A stretch of 64,000 nt of DNA from Agrobacterium tumefaciens str. B6. Its GTDB lineage: Bacteria; Pseudomonadota; Alphaproteobacteria; Rhizobiales; Rhizobiaceae. The notes under the pieces are model-generated. The model was given only the letters and a program-made list of their open reading frames with translations, was not told the origin of the DNA and made no database searches. How positions within the stretch are numbered: position 1 is the stretch's first letter; each line of letters starts with the position of its first letter. The position numbers and the translations under genes are program-made. The stretch spans positions 480,663-544,662 of the forward strand of contig NZ_LMVK01000023.1 of the NCBI RefSeq assembly GCF_001541315.1, given 5' to 3'. Positions 1 through 8,113 of the stretch are shown here, one piece after another.

Positions 1-13
1 TGTCGGACAAAAC

Positions 14-1387
14 TCAGTTGCTTGCGGCTTCGCGGATTTCGATATCCGCGCCGAATTGCAGTTCGAGTTCGTCGGCGATGAAATCGACTGCCTGTTCGGC
101 CGTCATCTTGCCGGTCTCGACCGCCTGCAGGCCGCTGAACAGCACCTTGTTGTAGCTGCCGAACTTGGTGTGATTAGGCACGAACTGTGCGTCCTTCATC
201 ATCGGCGAAGCGGCGGAAAGAACCCAGTTGTCGCGGTATTTCGGCATGGCCGTCTGCGCGTTGCTGATGGCCGTGTGATAGGAAGTGACGGCGTGCTCGT
301 TGTTGAAATAGGGCAAGGTCGCCAGCGCCACGAGATCGGCGGCAATATCGGCATTGGCGCTCTTCGGGTTGACGGTATAGAGCAACGGATGCGACAGGTT
401 GGCCGGTTTGCCGCCCTTTTCGGCTGCCGGTGCGGAAATCCAGCCGATCTTGTTGAAATATCCTTCGCGATCGGTCGGCCAGGTTGCGCCGTTCTTGTCA
501 CCAACCTGCCAGGCAACGGCCCACACGCCCTGATGGAAGATGAAGGCCTTTTCCTGTTTGAAGGCGGTCTGGATGGCTTCCCAGCTCATGGCGGTATTGT
601 CGACCGGCGTGACGCCCTGCTTGGCGTTGCGCTCATACCAGCCGAGCGCCTTCACCATTTCCGCCTTGGGGAAGACAAGCTTGCCGGTCTTTTCGTCCAT
701 GAACTTCACGCCATAGGACTGAAACACCATCAGATAGTCGATACCGACATTCGGGCGATGCAGCATGCCATATTGAGCGGCCTTGCCGTCGACCACTTCC
801 TTCGACAGCGCGGTCAGATCATCGAGCGTGAATTCACCGGCATCGACCTTGGCCGGCAGGCTTTCGATAAAGGCCTCGTCCTTGCCGATCTTGCGCAGCA
901 TGTCCTTATTGTAGAAGAACATGCGGATTTCCGCGTCCTGTGGAATACCGTAAATCTTGCCGTCGGTGCCCTTGGCCGAATTCCAGAGGACCGGAAGAAT
1001 ATCGCCATAGACCCACGGGGCGGCGGCGATCCTGTCTTCCATCGGCATGGCATAACCGTCCTGCGCGAACTGGCCAATCCATTCATGCGGCAGAATGTAG
1101 ATATCCGGCCCCTGCCCCACCGAAAATGCCTTCAGCGTATCGAGAGCGAAACCGTCCCAGCCCTGCACGCTGCTATTGTTCGTGTCGACGACGATGCGCT
1201 TGTCGACGCCGGCGGCCTTGAACTGCGCGTTCATGATGCCGGCCGCCGCTTCAATGTTGGTGACGCGGGCGGGCGCGTTCTTGTCGGCGAGCGTCCAGAG
1301 TTTGACGTTGATGTCTTCGGCAAAGGCAATGGCCGGCAAAAGTGCGCCGATGGCGACCGTGGCCGCCAGGGAAAGAGATTTAAACAT
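14..1387 (-). CDS. ABC transporter extracellular solute-binding protein (sugar type)
   Basis: A 457-residue periplasmic binding protein of the family-1 (MalE/UgpB-like) type. A Sec signal peptide is visible: charged start, hydrophobic stretch to about residue 20, then an AFA-like cleavage site. The mature part has the usual sugar-binding pattern, for example PDIYILPHEWIGQFA and a GYAMPMED region. The start at 1387 is preferred over the ATG at 1396 because GGGA lies 9 nt before it. It diverges from a ROK regulator with a palindromic operator in the gap, so it is probably the first gene of a carbohydrate uptake operon whose permease and ATPase genes would lie left of the window. The substrate cannot be read from the sequence. 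Confidence 0.85.
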   Translation of the reverse strand: MFKSLSLAATVAIGALLPAIAFAEDINVKLWTLADKNAPARVTNIEAAAGIMNAQFKAAGVDKRIVVDTNNSSVQGWDGFALDTLKAFSVGQGPDIYILPHEWIGQFAQDGYAMPMEDRIAAAPWVYGDILPVLWNSAKGTDGKIYGIPQDAEIRMFFYNKDMLRKIGKDEAFIESLPAKVDAGEFTLDDLTALSKEVVDGKAAQYGMLHRPNVGIDYLMVFQSYGVKFMDEKTGKLVFPKAEMVKALGWYERNAKQGVTPVDNTAMSWEAIQTAFKQEKAFIFHQGVWAVAWQVGDKNGATWPTDREGYFNKIGWISAPAAEKGGKPANLSHPLLYTVNPKSANADIAADLVALATLPYFNNEHAVTSYHTAISNAQTAMPKYRDNWVLSAASPMMKDAQFVPNHTKFGSYNKVLFSGLQAVETGKMTAEQAVDFIADELELQFGADIEIREAASN

Positions 1388-1417
1388 GAGGTGCATTCCC
1401 GTTGAAACTGATTATTT

Positions 1418-1434
1418 AATTAAGTTGCTTAATT
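1418..1434. promoter_or_regulatory. Perfect palindromic operator between solute-binding gene and ROK regulator
   Basis: Seven-base arms AATTAAG and CTTAATT separated by TTG form a perfect inverted repeat in the 93-bp divergent gap. Position, symmetry and AT-richness fit an operator for the adjacent ROK repressor acting on both promoters. Function is inferred from location only. Confidence 0.55.
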
Positions 1435-1480
1435 TACAGCTTTATGACATTTCCGGCACTAAAGCTGGGAGAGCAGAACT

Positions 1481-2620
1481 TTGGCTGAGAAACGAAACGG
1501 CGGATTTGCGGGTATCGGCGCGACACAGGGCGCACTTCTGGGTTACATCAGGCGCAAGGGCTCGGCATCGCGGGTCGAACTTGCGGAATATTGCAACGTC
1601 ACACCGGCGGCCGTGAGCATGATGACTCGCAACCTGCTGGAACGCGGTCTTATCGAGGAAGGCGCGCGCCGGCAGGAAGGCCGCGGCGCTCCCCATATCG
1701 ACCTCATGCTCAAGAAAACCGTCGGTTATGCCCTCGGCGCCCATGCCAATCGTTATTCGGTGATGCTGACGCTGCTGAATTTCGGCGGGGAGATCGTTGG
1801 CGAATTGCAGATGCGCCGTTCCTATGACGCGTTTTCCGATGTCCAGCGGGCACTTGAGGAAGGATCCGAAGAGCTGCTTTCAAAAAACGCGATTAGCCGC
1901 AACGACCTGATCGGTGCGGCGATTGCCATGCCGACCCGCTTTCGCAACGAGGCGATGTCGCTCGATCTTGCTGACGAGGTCATTTCCTGGGCGGGTTCCG
2001 ACCTTTCCACCATGCTGCGCGAGGCGCTGCGCTGCCCGGTGATTATCGAAAACGACGCCAATGCGGCGGCCATGGGCGAACTCACGCTCGGCAATACGGC
2101 GGGGCACGAAAATTTCGCCTATCTCTACCTATCCGAAGGTATCGGCGGCGGCATCATCATCAGGAACGAACTTTATCGCGGTTTTCTCGGCAATGCCGGC
2201 GAGATCGGCGCCCTGCGTGGTCGCGGAAACTCACGGCCCTCTTTCGAAGATTTGGCGGCCTGGTGCCTCGAGCATGTCGGCGAAAAACCCTCCGGACGGG
2301 CTCCTGACATCTGGACGGACTACCTGTCCCGCAACGCCGCCGTGCTTGACGCGTGGCTGGACCGGGCCGGGCCACAGGTTGCCCGCCTTGGCTTCGCCGT
2401 CAGCGCCGTATTGGCGCCCGACGCCATCTATGTCGGCGGCACGTTGCCGAGGATGGTGCGCGAAAAACTGGCGACGTGGCTGGATTATGAGGTTTCGGAC
2501 CCGTTCAGCGGCGCTAAGGTCATCCAGCCACAAATCCTGCTGCCCGGGGTCGTCGCAACGGACCCCGTGGCCTTCGGCGCGGCGGCAATGATCCTGCACA
2601 GTATTGGCGAAACGGACTGA
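1481..2620 (+). CDS. ROK-family transcriptional regulator
   Basis: A 379-residue regulator. Residues about 12-60 form a MarR-like winged helix (ALLGYIRRKGSASRVELAEY, then VTPAAVSMMTRNLLERGLI). It is followed by a sugar-kinase-like ROK domain with ENDANAAAMGE and GIGGGIIIRNELYRGF. The cysteine-rich zinc motif (CxCGxxGC) found in many ROK proteins is absent: after NAGEIGAL the chain runs on without cysteines. The start is TTG at 1481 with GGGAGA 8 nt upstream. It probably represses the divergent solute-binding operon until a sugar ligand binds. Confidence 0.85.
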   Translation: MAEKRNGGFAGIGATQGALLGYIRRKGSASRVELAEYCNVTPAAVSMMTRNLLERGLIEEGARRQEGRGAPHIDLMLKKTVGYALGAHANRYSVMLTLLNFGGEIVGELQMRRSYDAFSDVQRALEEGSEELLSKNAISRNDLIGAAIAMPTRFRNEAMSLDLADEVISWAGSDLSTMLREALRCPVIIENDANAAAMGELTLGNTAGHENFAYLYLSEGIGGGIIIRNELYRGFLGNAGEIGALRGRGNSRPSFEDLAAWCLEHVGEKPSGRAPDIWTDYLSRNAAVLDAWLDRAGPQVARLGFAVSAVLAPDAIYVGGTLPRMVREKLATWLDYEVSDPFSGAKVIQPQILLPGVVATDPVAFGAAAMILHSIGETD

Positions 2621-2648
2621 GGGCGTGCAAAGGGTGGCGACGGATGTT

Positions 2649-2996
2649 TCACCCCCCGAGATTGTGCACCATGAAATAAATCAGCCAGCAATGCGCGATC
2701 GCCAATATCGCCCAGGCCCATTTTGCCGCCCTGATATCGGAATCGACGACCCTGTTGCGGATCTCGGTCCTGGCCGGCGTCTCCTCCCGCGCTTGATCAT
2801 CTCCGAGGGCGGGTGAGGGCAATGTCCGGGAAATCGGTTCGCTGACAACATAAAGCCTGTCATTGCGCAGAGGCGGGCACGACTCGTCATCAACGCTCTC
2901 CGCATCGGAAAGCGTATCGTCGCTGGAAGCGCAATTCACCGCCGCAAGTTGCGGTGACATCCCCCTGTTACGCACTTTACCTCTATTGAGCATCAT
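2649..2996 (-). CDS. Hypothetical small protein with C-terminal membrane anchor
   Basis: About 115 residues. The N-terminal two thirds are polar and acidic, with a serine/aspartate-rich segment and no recognised domain. The last 25 residues contain one clear hydrophobic helix (WAWAILAIAHCWLIYFMV), so it may be a tail-anchored inner-membrane protein. It is convergent with the ROK gene. The start is uncertain: ATG at 2996 has only a weak TGGA upstream, and ATG at 2960 is an alternative. It could also be a chance frame. Confidence 0.4.
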   Translation of the reverse strand: MMLNRGKVRNRGMSPQLAAVNCASSDDTLSDAESVDDESCPPLRNDRLYVVSEPISRTLPSPALGDDQAREETPARTEIRNRVVDSDIRAAKWAWAILAIAHCWLIYFMVHNLGG

Positions 2997-3115
2997 AATT
3001 TTCCACACAATAAAAATAAAAATATTCCCTGACGACCTCCGATAAAGCCGCGCTTTACCGGGCATGCCGCAATCTGTGCAGTCCACGCCTTCACGCCCCA
3101 AAGACGTCCCCGCGA

Positions 3116-3607
3116 TCAGGGCACCAGGGCTCCCGGCAGACCACGCCCGCCCGCATAGGGCTTTGTCTCCCGCTGGATCAGGAAGACGGATTTTTCCACC
3201 GGCAGCGGCTCGATCGTCCGATAACGCTGAAACCGCTTTGAGTATTCGAACCGGATGAACCTGTCGTCGAACTTCCCCGCCAGAACGCGATAGCCGTTGA
3301 CGAATTCATTCAGGATTTCCAGCTCTTCTCCCCACACCCAGCCGCCGTAGGACGTTCCTTCATTCGACCGCAGCACGATCTCGAAAAAATGCCCGCCCGC
3401 CACCAACGGCATACGAAAGAGGATATCGAGATTATCCTCGTCCTCCTCATCGCCTTTCTTCGCCGACAGCCTGGCATGCGCGACCTTCGCATGGACCAGC
3501 GCCGAGACCGGATAGAACGGACGGCCCTTGAACCACATGAATTCACTGACCGCATATCCGACATCGTCGGCACGCTGATAAGGTTCGATGCGCGGCTCGA
3601 AGGCCAT
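3116..3607 (-). CDS. Hypothetical protein
   Basis: A 163-residue soluble protein with no signal peptide or membrane segment; I do not recognise the family. It has an acidic run (KKGDEEDEDN, near residue 55) and several aromatic/glycine segments (GGHFFEIV, YGGWVWGEELEIL), suggesting a compact beta-rich fold. I chose ATG 3607 because CGGAAG lies about 5 nt upstream; the frame stays open to a GTG at 3679. It diverges from the regulator of the YcaO cluster, and a link to that cluster is possible but unsupported. Confidence 0.6.
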   Translation of the reverse strand: MAFEPRIEPYQRADDVGYAVSEFMWFKGRPFYPVSALVHAKVAHARLSAKKGDEEDEDNLDILFRMPLVAGGHFFEIVLRSNEGTSYGGWVWGEELEILNEFVNGYRVLAGKFDDRFIRFEYSKRFQRYRTIEPLPVEKSVFLIQRETKPYAGGRGLPGALVP

Positions 3608-3803
3608 GTAGCTTCCGTTAAACGCTATCACTTTCGAAAAATCCCGATGCCTGCCTGCCGCATGTCCGCTGTTTTCCACCCGTCATTCATGCTTCTGTCT
3701 GCGACAATAGGCAGGCCGCGTCACACCAGCGTCAAATGGAATGCTATGATGACTTTCAATTTCCCGGGCACGTTGTTAGATGATGATTCATGAGGGGACG
3801 AAA

Positions 3804-5732
3804 GTGGCTGGGAACGCTGAACTGATACCGATCCGGCTTTTTGGCACCCCGCGCTGTGATGCGGTGCGGGAGGCATTTTTTCCGTCCAAGGGCTTCGCCC
3901 TCACTGCCGCCCTTATCCTTGCGCCGAACCAGTCCCTTTCCCGCCAGCATGCCGCATCGCTGCTGTGGGAAAATGTCGAGCAGAAAAGGGCTCTCGGCAA
4001 TCTGCGGCAGCTGATCCTGCGCCTGCAGAAGCTTCCCAACGAGGATGAGGCGATCCTTCTGACCGAAGGAAACGATCTTAAGGCCGGCAAGCTGGCGCAG
4101 CGAACCGACCTTGCCATCTTCCTTGCCGGCGCAAGGGCCGAAGACCCGATGCGGCGGCTCAATGCGCTGCTTGAATTCGGCGGCGAGTTGCTGGAGGGGT
4201 TGGAGGCCGGACAGGATCATCTTTATCTCTGGCTGCTTTCCGAGCGCCGTCGTCTCAGGGACCTGTTCTTTTCCAGCTACACCCAGCTTCTGGAAGAATT
4301 GACGCGTTTTGGTCGCGCCAGTTCGAACGATATCGCCAGGCTTGCCGAATGCGCCTGCAAGATCGAGCCGGAGCGCGAAGAAACCTACCGCGCCGCCATG
4401 GCGGCCTATGCGCGGATCGGAAACATCAGCGCCTGCGAGGGCATGCACCAGCTTCTGATGGAGCAGCTCCGCCAGGAGGGGCGTTCCCCGGAAGCGGAAA
4501 CCGTGGCGCTGAGGCGGAGAATACAAAGTCTGACCGCCACGATAACGGTCGCCGCCGAGCCGGAAGAGGGCAACCGCCGAAAATCCCAGACTAAACCCCG
4601 CGTCGCATTCGTTCGCCCGGCAAGGGTTGACGGGCAACCGGTCTCGCCGGTCATGCAGGCCTTCGTCGAGGATGTCGCCAACAGCCTTGTCCGATACCGG
4701 ACCTTCACCGTCCTTTCGCCGCACAGCACCTTTGCACTGGCGCATCAGCGGGCCGATGACAGCTACGCCATGCTGCGGGCGGATTACCGTATCATTTCGA
4801 CCGTGTTCGACGAAACCCGCATGTCGGTTGCCTTGATCGAGGATGCAAGCGGTGAAATCGTCTGGTCGCTGGAGGCAGTCCTGACCGAGCGGCATATCCA
4901 CGCCGCCTTCCGGCTGCTGTCCAAACAGGTGGCCGCAGCACTTGCCCGCGAAATCGAGCGGCTTCAGGTGGAACCCGACCGCAACCATAGCGGCGAGGCC
5001 TATCGGCAATTGCTGGAGGGCCAGCAGCTTCTGCGCGGCAAATGCGACCTGCCGCTTCTTCGAAGAGCCCGCTCGATGTTCCGCAAGGCGGTCGATCTCG
5101 ACCATAGCCTGGCGGGTGCCCGCGCCCGTGTGGCGCAGAGCCTGCAGCTGGAATGGCTGATGCTTGGCGGCAATGATCCCCATCTCCTGCATCGCGCCAA
5201 GGCGGAAGCGGATTCCTCCGTCGAGATCGACCCCGCTCTTGGTGTCGGCCACTGGATGTGCGCAGTGGTGGCGCTCTACCAGCGGGATTTCGACATCTCC
5301 GCCGAAAAATTCTTCGAGGCGGAGGCGCTGGCGCCTAACTCCGCCGACCTCCTGCTTCAGCATGCCGATGCGCTCGCCCATTTCGGAGATGCGGAAATCG
5401 CCTGGGAGAAATTTCAGCAGGCCATCGACCTCAATCCGCTTGCGCCCGACATCTACTGGTGGGCCGGCGCCAGCATCGCGTTCAAGCGCGAGGATTACGG
5501 CACGGCGGTGGAACTGTGCGGGCGGATGGAAAATGACGAGCCGGCGCTGCGCGTTCTGACCGCAAGCCACGCTTTGCATGGCGATTTGGTCGCCGCCCGC
5601 GAAACCGGCAGCAGGCTTAAGGAAAACTATCCGGGTATGACGGCGAGGGAGATCAGCAGCCTGTCTCCAGACCGGGACCCGGTAGCGAATGAAAAATTCT
5701 ATCACGCACTTCGATTAGCTGGGATCAAATAG
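3804..5732 (+). CDS. Large wHTH / BTAD / TPR transcriptional activator of the YcaO cluster
   Basis: About 642 residues. The order is: a SARP-type winged helix (IRLFGTPRCDAV through LWENVEQKRALGNLRQLILR); a helical BTAD-like region to about 240 (RLAECACKIEPEREETYRAA); a central alpha/beta region resembling the TolB-like domain of large CadC/adenylate-cyclase-type regulators (RVAFVRPARVDG, VLSPHSTFALA, YRIISTVFDETRMSVALIED); and C-terminal TPR-like repeats. GTG 3804 is preferred because GAGGGG lies 6 nt upstream; ATG 3780 in frame has no Shine-Dalgarno. The stop at 5732 overlaps the Shine-Dalgarno of the next gene, so the regulator is probably co-expressed with the modification genes and is their likely pathway-specific activator. 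Confidence 0.75.
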   Translation: MAGNAELIPIRLFGTPRCDAVREAFFPSKGFALTAALILAPNQSLSRQHAASLLWENVEQKRALGNLRQLILRLQKLPNEDEAILLTEGNDLKAGKLAQRTDLAIFLAGARAEDPMRRLNALLEFGGELLEGLEAGQDHLYLWLLSERRRLRDLFFSSYTQLLEELTRFGRASSNDIARLAECACKIEPEREETYRAAMAAYARIGNISACEGMHQLLMEQLRQEGRSPEAETVALRRRIQSLTATITVAAEPEEGNRRKSQTKPRVAFVRPARVDGQPVSPVMQAFVEDVANSLVRYRTFTVLSPHSTFALAHQRADDSYAMLRADYRIISTVFDETRMSVALIEDASGEIVWSLEAVLTERHIHAAFRLLSKQVAAALAREIERLQVEPDRNHSGEAYRQLLEGQQLLRGKCDLPLLRRARSMFRKAVDLDHSLAGARARVAQSLQLEWLMLGGNDPHLLHRAKAEADSSVEIDPALGVGHWMCAVVALYQRDFDISAEKFFEAEALAPNSADLLLQHADALAHFGDAEIAWEKFQQAIDLNPLAPDIYWWAGASIAFKREDYGTAVELCGRMENDEPALRVLTASHALHGDLVAARETGSRLKENYPGMTAREISSLSPDRDPVANEKFYHALRLAGIK

Positions 5733-5740
5733 GAGATATT

Positions 5741-6169
5741 ATGTCCTCGCATTTCTTCATTGTCGGAAAAAAGGGTTTCGGCGTTCTCTTCATTCGCACG
5801 GCGCCGCTGCGGGTTGCGTCCGTGTCGCATGAGACGATTGCCGCCTATGAAGCCAACCATCCCGGCGTGGATGGTTATGCCCGCGTGGCAGCGGCCGCAA
5901 AGTCCATGCTCGTTCGTCAGAACGGCCAGCCTGAAGCGGAACTGGACCAGGTTCAGATTCAGGGCATCGAAGCCCTCGTCGCCGGTGGCGCCGTGGTTTC
6001 CGAAGCCGATTTCGCCTTTATCGGCGAAGTGAGCGACGCCGGCTGGGATTTCAACCGCATGGTACAGGCGCCGATCGAAGCCGCCCTCAAGGCTGTCGGC
6101 CCGGCCGGCTCCGTCACCGGCGAGCTGTTCGACGCCATCCTTGCCGACGACGGCAACGCGGCACCCTGA
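5741..6169 (+). CDS. 142-residue cysteine-free protein, candidate substrate of the YcaO/TfuA system
   Basis: 142 residues, not recognised. It starts 8 nt after the regulator with AGGAG at 5731-5735. There is no cysteine, no signal peptide and no transmembrane helix. The N-terminus is basic and glycine-rich (FFIVGKKGFGVLFIR) and the C-terminal half is acidic and alanine-rich. Arginines are at 19, 24, 48, 59 and 106. It has no Gly-Gly leader junction and no Cys/Ser/Thr-rich core as in classical azole peptides. Its place directly before ycaO makes it the best local substrate or accessory-protein candidate. A TfuA-assisted thioamidation would not require cysteine, so the composition does not exclude a substrate role. 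Confidence 0.75.
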   Translation: MSSHFFIVGKKGFGVLFIRTAPLRVASVSHETIAAYEANHPGVDGYARVAAAAKSMLVRQNGQPEAELDQVQIQGIEALVAGGAVVSEADFAFIGEVSDAGWDFNRMVQAPIEAALKAVGPAGSVTGELFDAILADDGNAAP

Positions 6170-6206
6170 TCGCGGTCGCGCAGCCTTGACCGGCGCCGAT
6201 GCTCCC

Positions 6207-7406
6207 ATGTCAGCGACCGCGGCTTCAAGGCAGGCAGACGCTTCATTCTTCGATCCCGGACTGCTTCGGCGGTTCGGGATTACCCGTGTCGGCGATGTCA
6301 CCGGCCTCGACATCATCGGCATTCCCGTCTGGTTCGCCACCCGGCCCAATTCACGCGGGCTGTCGGTATCGCAGGGCAAGGGGCTTGTCGCGGAACAGGC
6401 CCGGCTATCGGCGATCATGGAGGCAATCGAAGGCGCGGTTGCCGAAGACACCCGCAAACATATCGCCATTTTCGGCTCCATTCAGGAGATGCGGGACAAA
6501 GGCGTTCCCCTGGTTCCTTTCGAAACCGTCGGCCGGGTCGATCCGGACACTCTCCATCCGCAAAAAGAACGCGCCTGGGTAAAGGGAACATCCATTCGCC
6601 ACCAGCGGGAGGTTTTTGCCCCTTATGAACTCGTCGGCATGGATTTCCGCGTGGATTTCCCATGGGACCGGCGAGCCTTGCGCATGAGTTCCCAAGGGCT
6701 CGCGGCCGGATTCGACCATGACCATGCGGTTCTCCATGCCCTGCTCGAACTCATTGAAAATGACGCCTGCTTCCTCGTCGACACTTTCGAAACACGCGCC
6801 ATCGCACCTCAACCGATCCTCATTCCGGCGGGCGTCGATCCTTCCCTTGACGGTCTTGTTCAACGCCTGTCGGATATCGGGCTGCTGCCGTCCTTCTTCG
6901 ACATGACGAATGGGCTTGGCGTGCCGGTGGTGATGGCGAGCCTGTCCCGCTCTCTTCAGGCTAAGGACGGGCCGACCACCCGCAGCGCCGCGGGCGCGGC
7001 CTGCCGGCTTGATATGCATGGCGCTGCGATTGCTGCGCTGCTGGAGGCGATCCAGTCGCGATTGACCGATATCAGCGGCGCGAGGGACGATCTTTCCCCT
7101 CTCCGCTACCAGCGGGATATGGTTGCGGCCGGGCCTTCGGCCTCCGGCGCACCGCCGGTGGAAAGGGTGCCGGTCAATCTCGATTTTGCAGATAGTGCCG
7201 TGTCTTCGCCGCCATGGCGCCAGCTTGCGACGCACCTTTTCGCCGGCGGCATCGAGGATATCTATGTCTTTCCTTTGGAAACGGACGTAGCCGGCCTGCA
7301 TGTGGTGCGGGTTCTGGCAAGTGGCCTTGCCCCGGCCGGCGGCGGGCTCCAGCACATCTCGCAGCGCACCCTCGATCACTTGCTGACTGTCGGAGGCCTC
7401 GGATGA
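6207..7406 (+). CDS. ycaO: YcaO-domain ATP-dependent peptide-backbone modifying enzyme
   Basis: 399 residues from ATG 6207; the frame is open upstream to a TTG at 6141 inside the preceding gene. Both nucleotide-binding signatures of the family are present: SQGKG (55-59) followed by Q64, E72 and E75, and SQG (162-164) followed by ELIEND (181-186). YcaO enzymes phosphorylate a backbone amide and make azolines, amidines or thioamides. With TfuA as partner, thioamidation is the best guess. There is no proline-rich PxPxP C-terminus as in azoline-forming cyclodehydratases; the chain ends TVGGLG. No separate leader-binding (RRE) or E1-like gene is nearby. Its stop overlaps the tfuA start (ATGA), indicating translational coupling. 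Confidence 0.92.
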   Translation: MSATAASRQADASFFDPGLLRRFGITRVGDVTGLDIIGIPVWFATRPNSRGLSVSQGKGLVAEQARLSAIMEAIEGAVAEDTRKHIAIFGSIQEMRDKGVPLVPFETVGRVDPDTLHPQKERAWVKGTSIRHQREVFAPYELVGMDFRVDFPWDRRALRMSSQGLAAGFDHDHAVLHALLELIENDACFLVDTFETRAIAPQPILIPAGVDPSLDGLVQRLSDIGLLPSFFDMTNGLGVPVVMASLSRSLQAKDGPTTRSAAGAACRLDMHGAAIAALLEAIQSRLTDISGARDDLSPLRYQRDMVAAGPSASGAPPVERVPVNLDFADSAVSSPPWRQLATHLFAGGIEDIYVFPLETDVAGLHVVRVLASGLAPAGGGLQHISQRTLDHLLTVGGLG

Positions 7407-8113
7407 AGCCGGTGGTTTTTGCAGGCCCGTCCATCCACGGCATCGCCGGCGAACATATGTCCGGCCTCGATCTTCGCGGTCCCGCGGCTTGCGGCGATAT
7501 TTTCGATGCGGTCCGGCAAGGCATCGGGGCAATCGGGCTGATCGACGGGCTTTACGGCGATTGCGCCGCCGTCTGGCACAAGGAAATCCTCTATGCGCTG
7601 TCCAGCGGCGTCAGCGTTTTCGGCGCCGCCAGCATGGGTGCGCTCCGGGCGGCGGAATGCGCTTCCTTCGGTATGATCGGCATCGGTGAGATTTTCGAGG
7701 CCTACCGGAACGGGCAACGTTTTTCCGATGCCGATGTGGCGGTGAGCCATGCACCCGGCGAACTCGCCTACCGCCCGCTGACAGTCGCGCTGGTCGACGC
7801 CGAAGCGACGCTTGCGGCCTGCCGTGAAGCGCTCACCCCGGAGCAATATGACGCGCTCGCGCGTGCCGCCAGCAACCTGCATTTTACCCGCAGGACATGG
7901 CGCTCCATCGCTGCCGAAGCCGGCCTCGGCTCTGTGACGGCAGATTTGCTCGCGGCCAATGCGGTTTCCGTCAAGAGAAACGATGCGACGAGGCTTCTGG
8001 CGGTGCTCTCGGGCGAGACGCTGCCATTCCCGCCGCCATCATGGAAACTGCAGAACACGATGTTTTTCCAGCAATTGACTGCACGGCAGACGGCAGGGGA
8101 CAAGACGTCTTGA
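7403..8113 (+). CDS. tfuA: TfuA-like protein, YcaO partner
   Basis: 236 residues from ATG 7403, overlapping the ycaO stop by 4 nt. It carries the family core: VVFAGPS at the N-terminus, IGLIDGLYGD (44-53), VWHKEIL (57-63) and GAASMGALRAAE (74-85). TfuA was named for trifolitoxin production in Rhizobium, and its archaeal homologue works with YcaO to thioamidate a glycine of methyl-CoM reductase, probably by delivering sulfide. The C-terminal third is helical and less conserved. Adjacent fixed coupling with ycaO supports a joint reaction. Confidence 0.9.
   Translation: MKPVVFAGPSIHGIAGEHMSGLDLRGPAACGDIFDAVRQGIGAIGLIDGLYGDCAAVWHKEILYALSSGVSVFGAASMGALRAAECASFGMIGIGEIFEAYRNGQRFSDADVAVSHAPGELAYRPLTVALVDAEATLAACREALTPEQYDALARAASNLHFTRRTWRSIAAEAGLGSVTADLLAANAVSVKRNDATRLLAVLSGETLPFPPPSWKLQNTMFFQQLTARQTAGDKTS

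Noticed and set aside
56..1405. Plus-strand frame of 449 codons opposite the solute-binding gene
   Set aside because: The minus-strand protein has a signal peptide and binding-protein motifs; the plus-strand product is low-complexity and lacks a ribosome site.
3756..5705. Open frame of 649 codons on the minus strand opposite the large regulator
   Set aside because: Mirror frame of a GC-rich gene: the plus-strand product has clear domain structure and a good ribosome site, while the antisense product has no recognisable domain.
6405..7532. Minus-strand frame of 375 codons across ycaO and tfuA
   Set aside because: Antisense to two well-supported genes; arginine-rich composition typical of a shadow frame.
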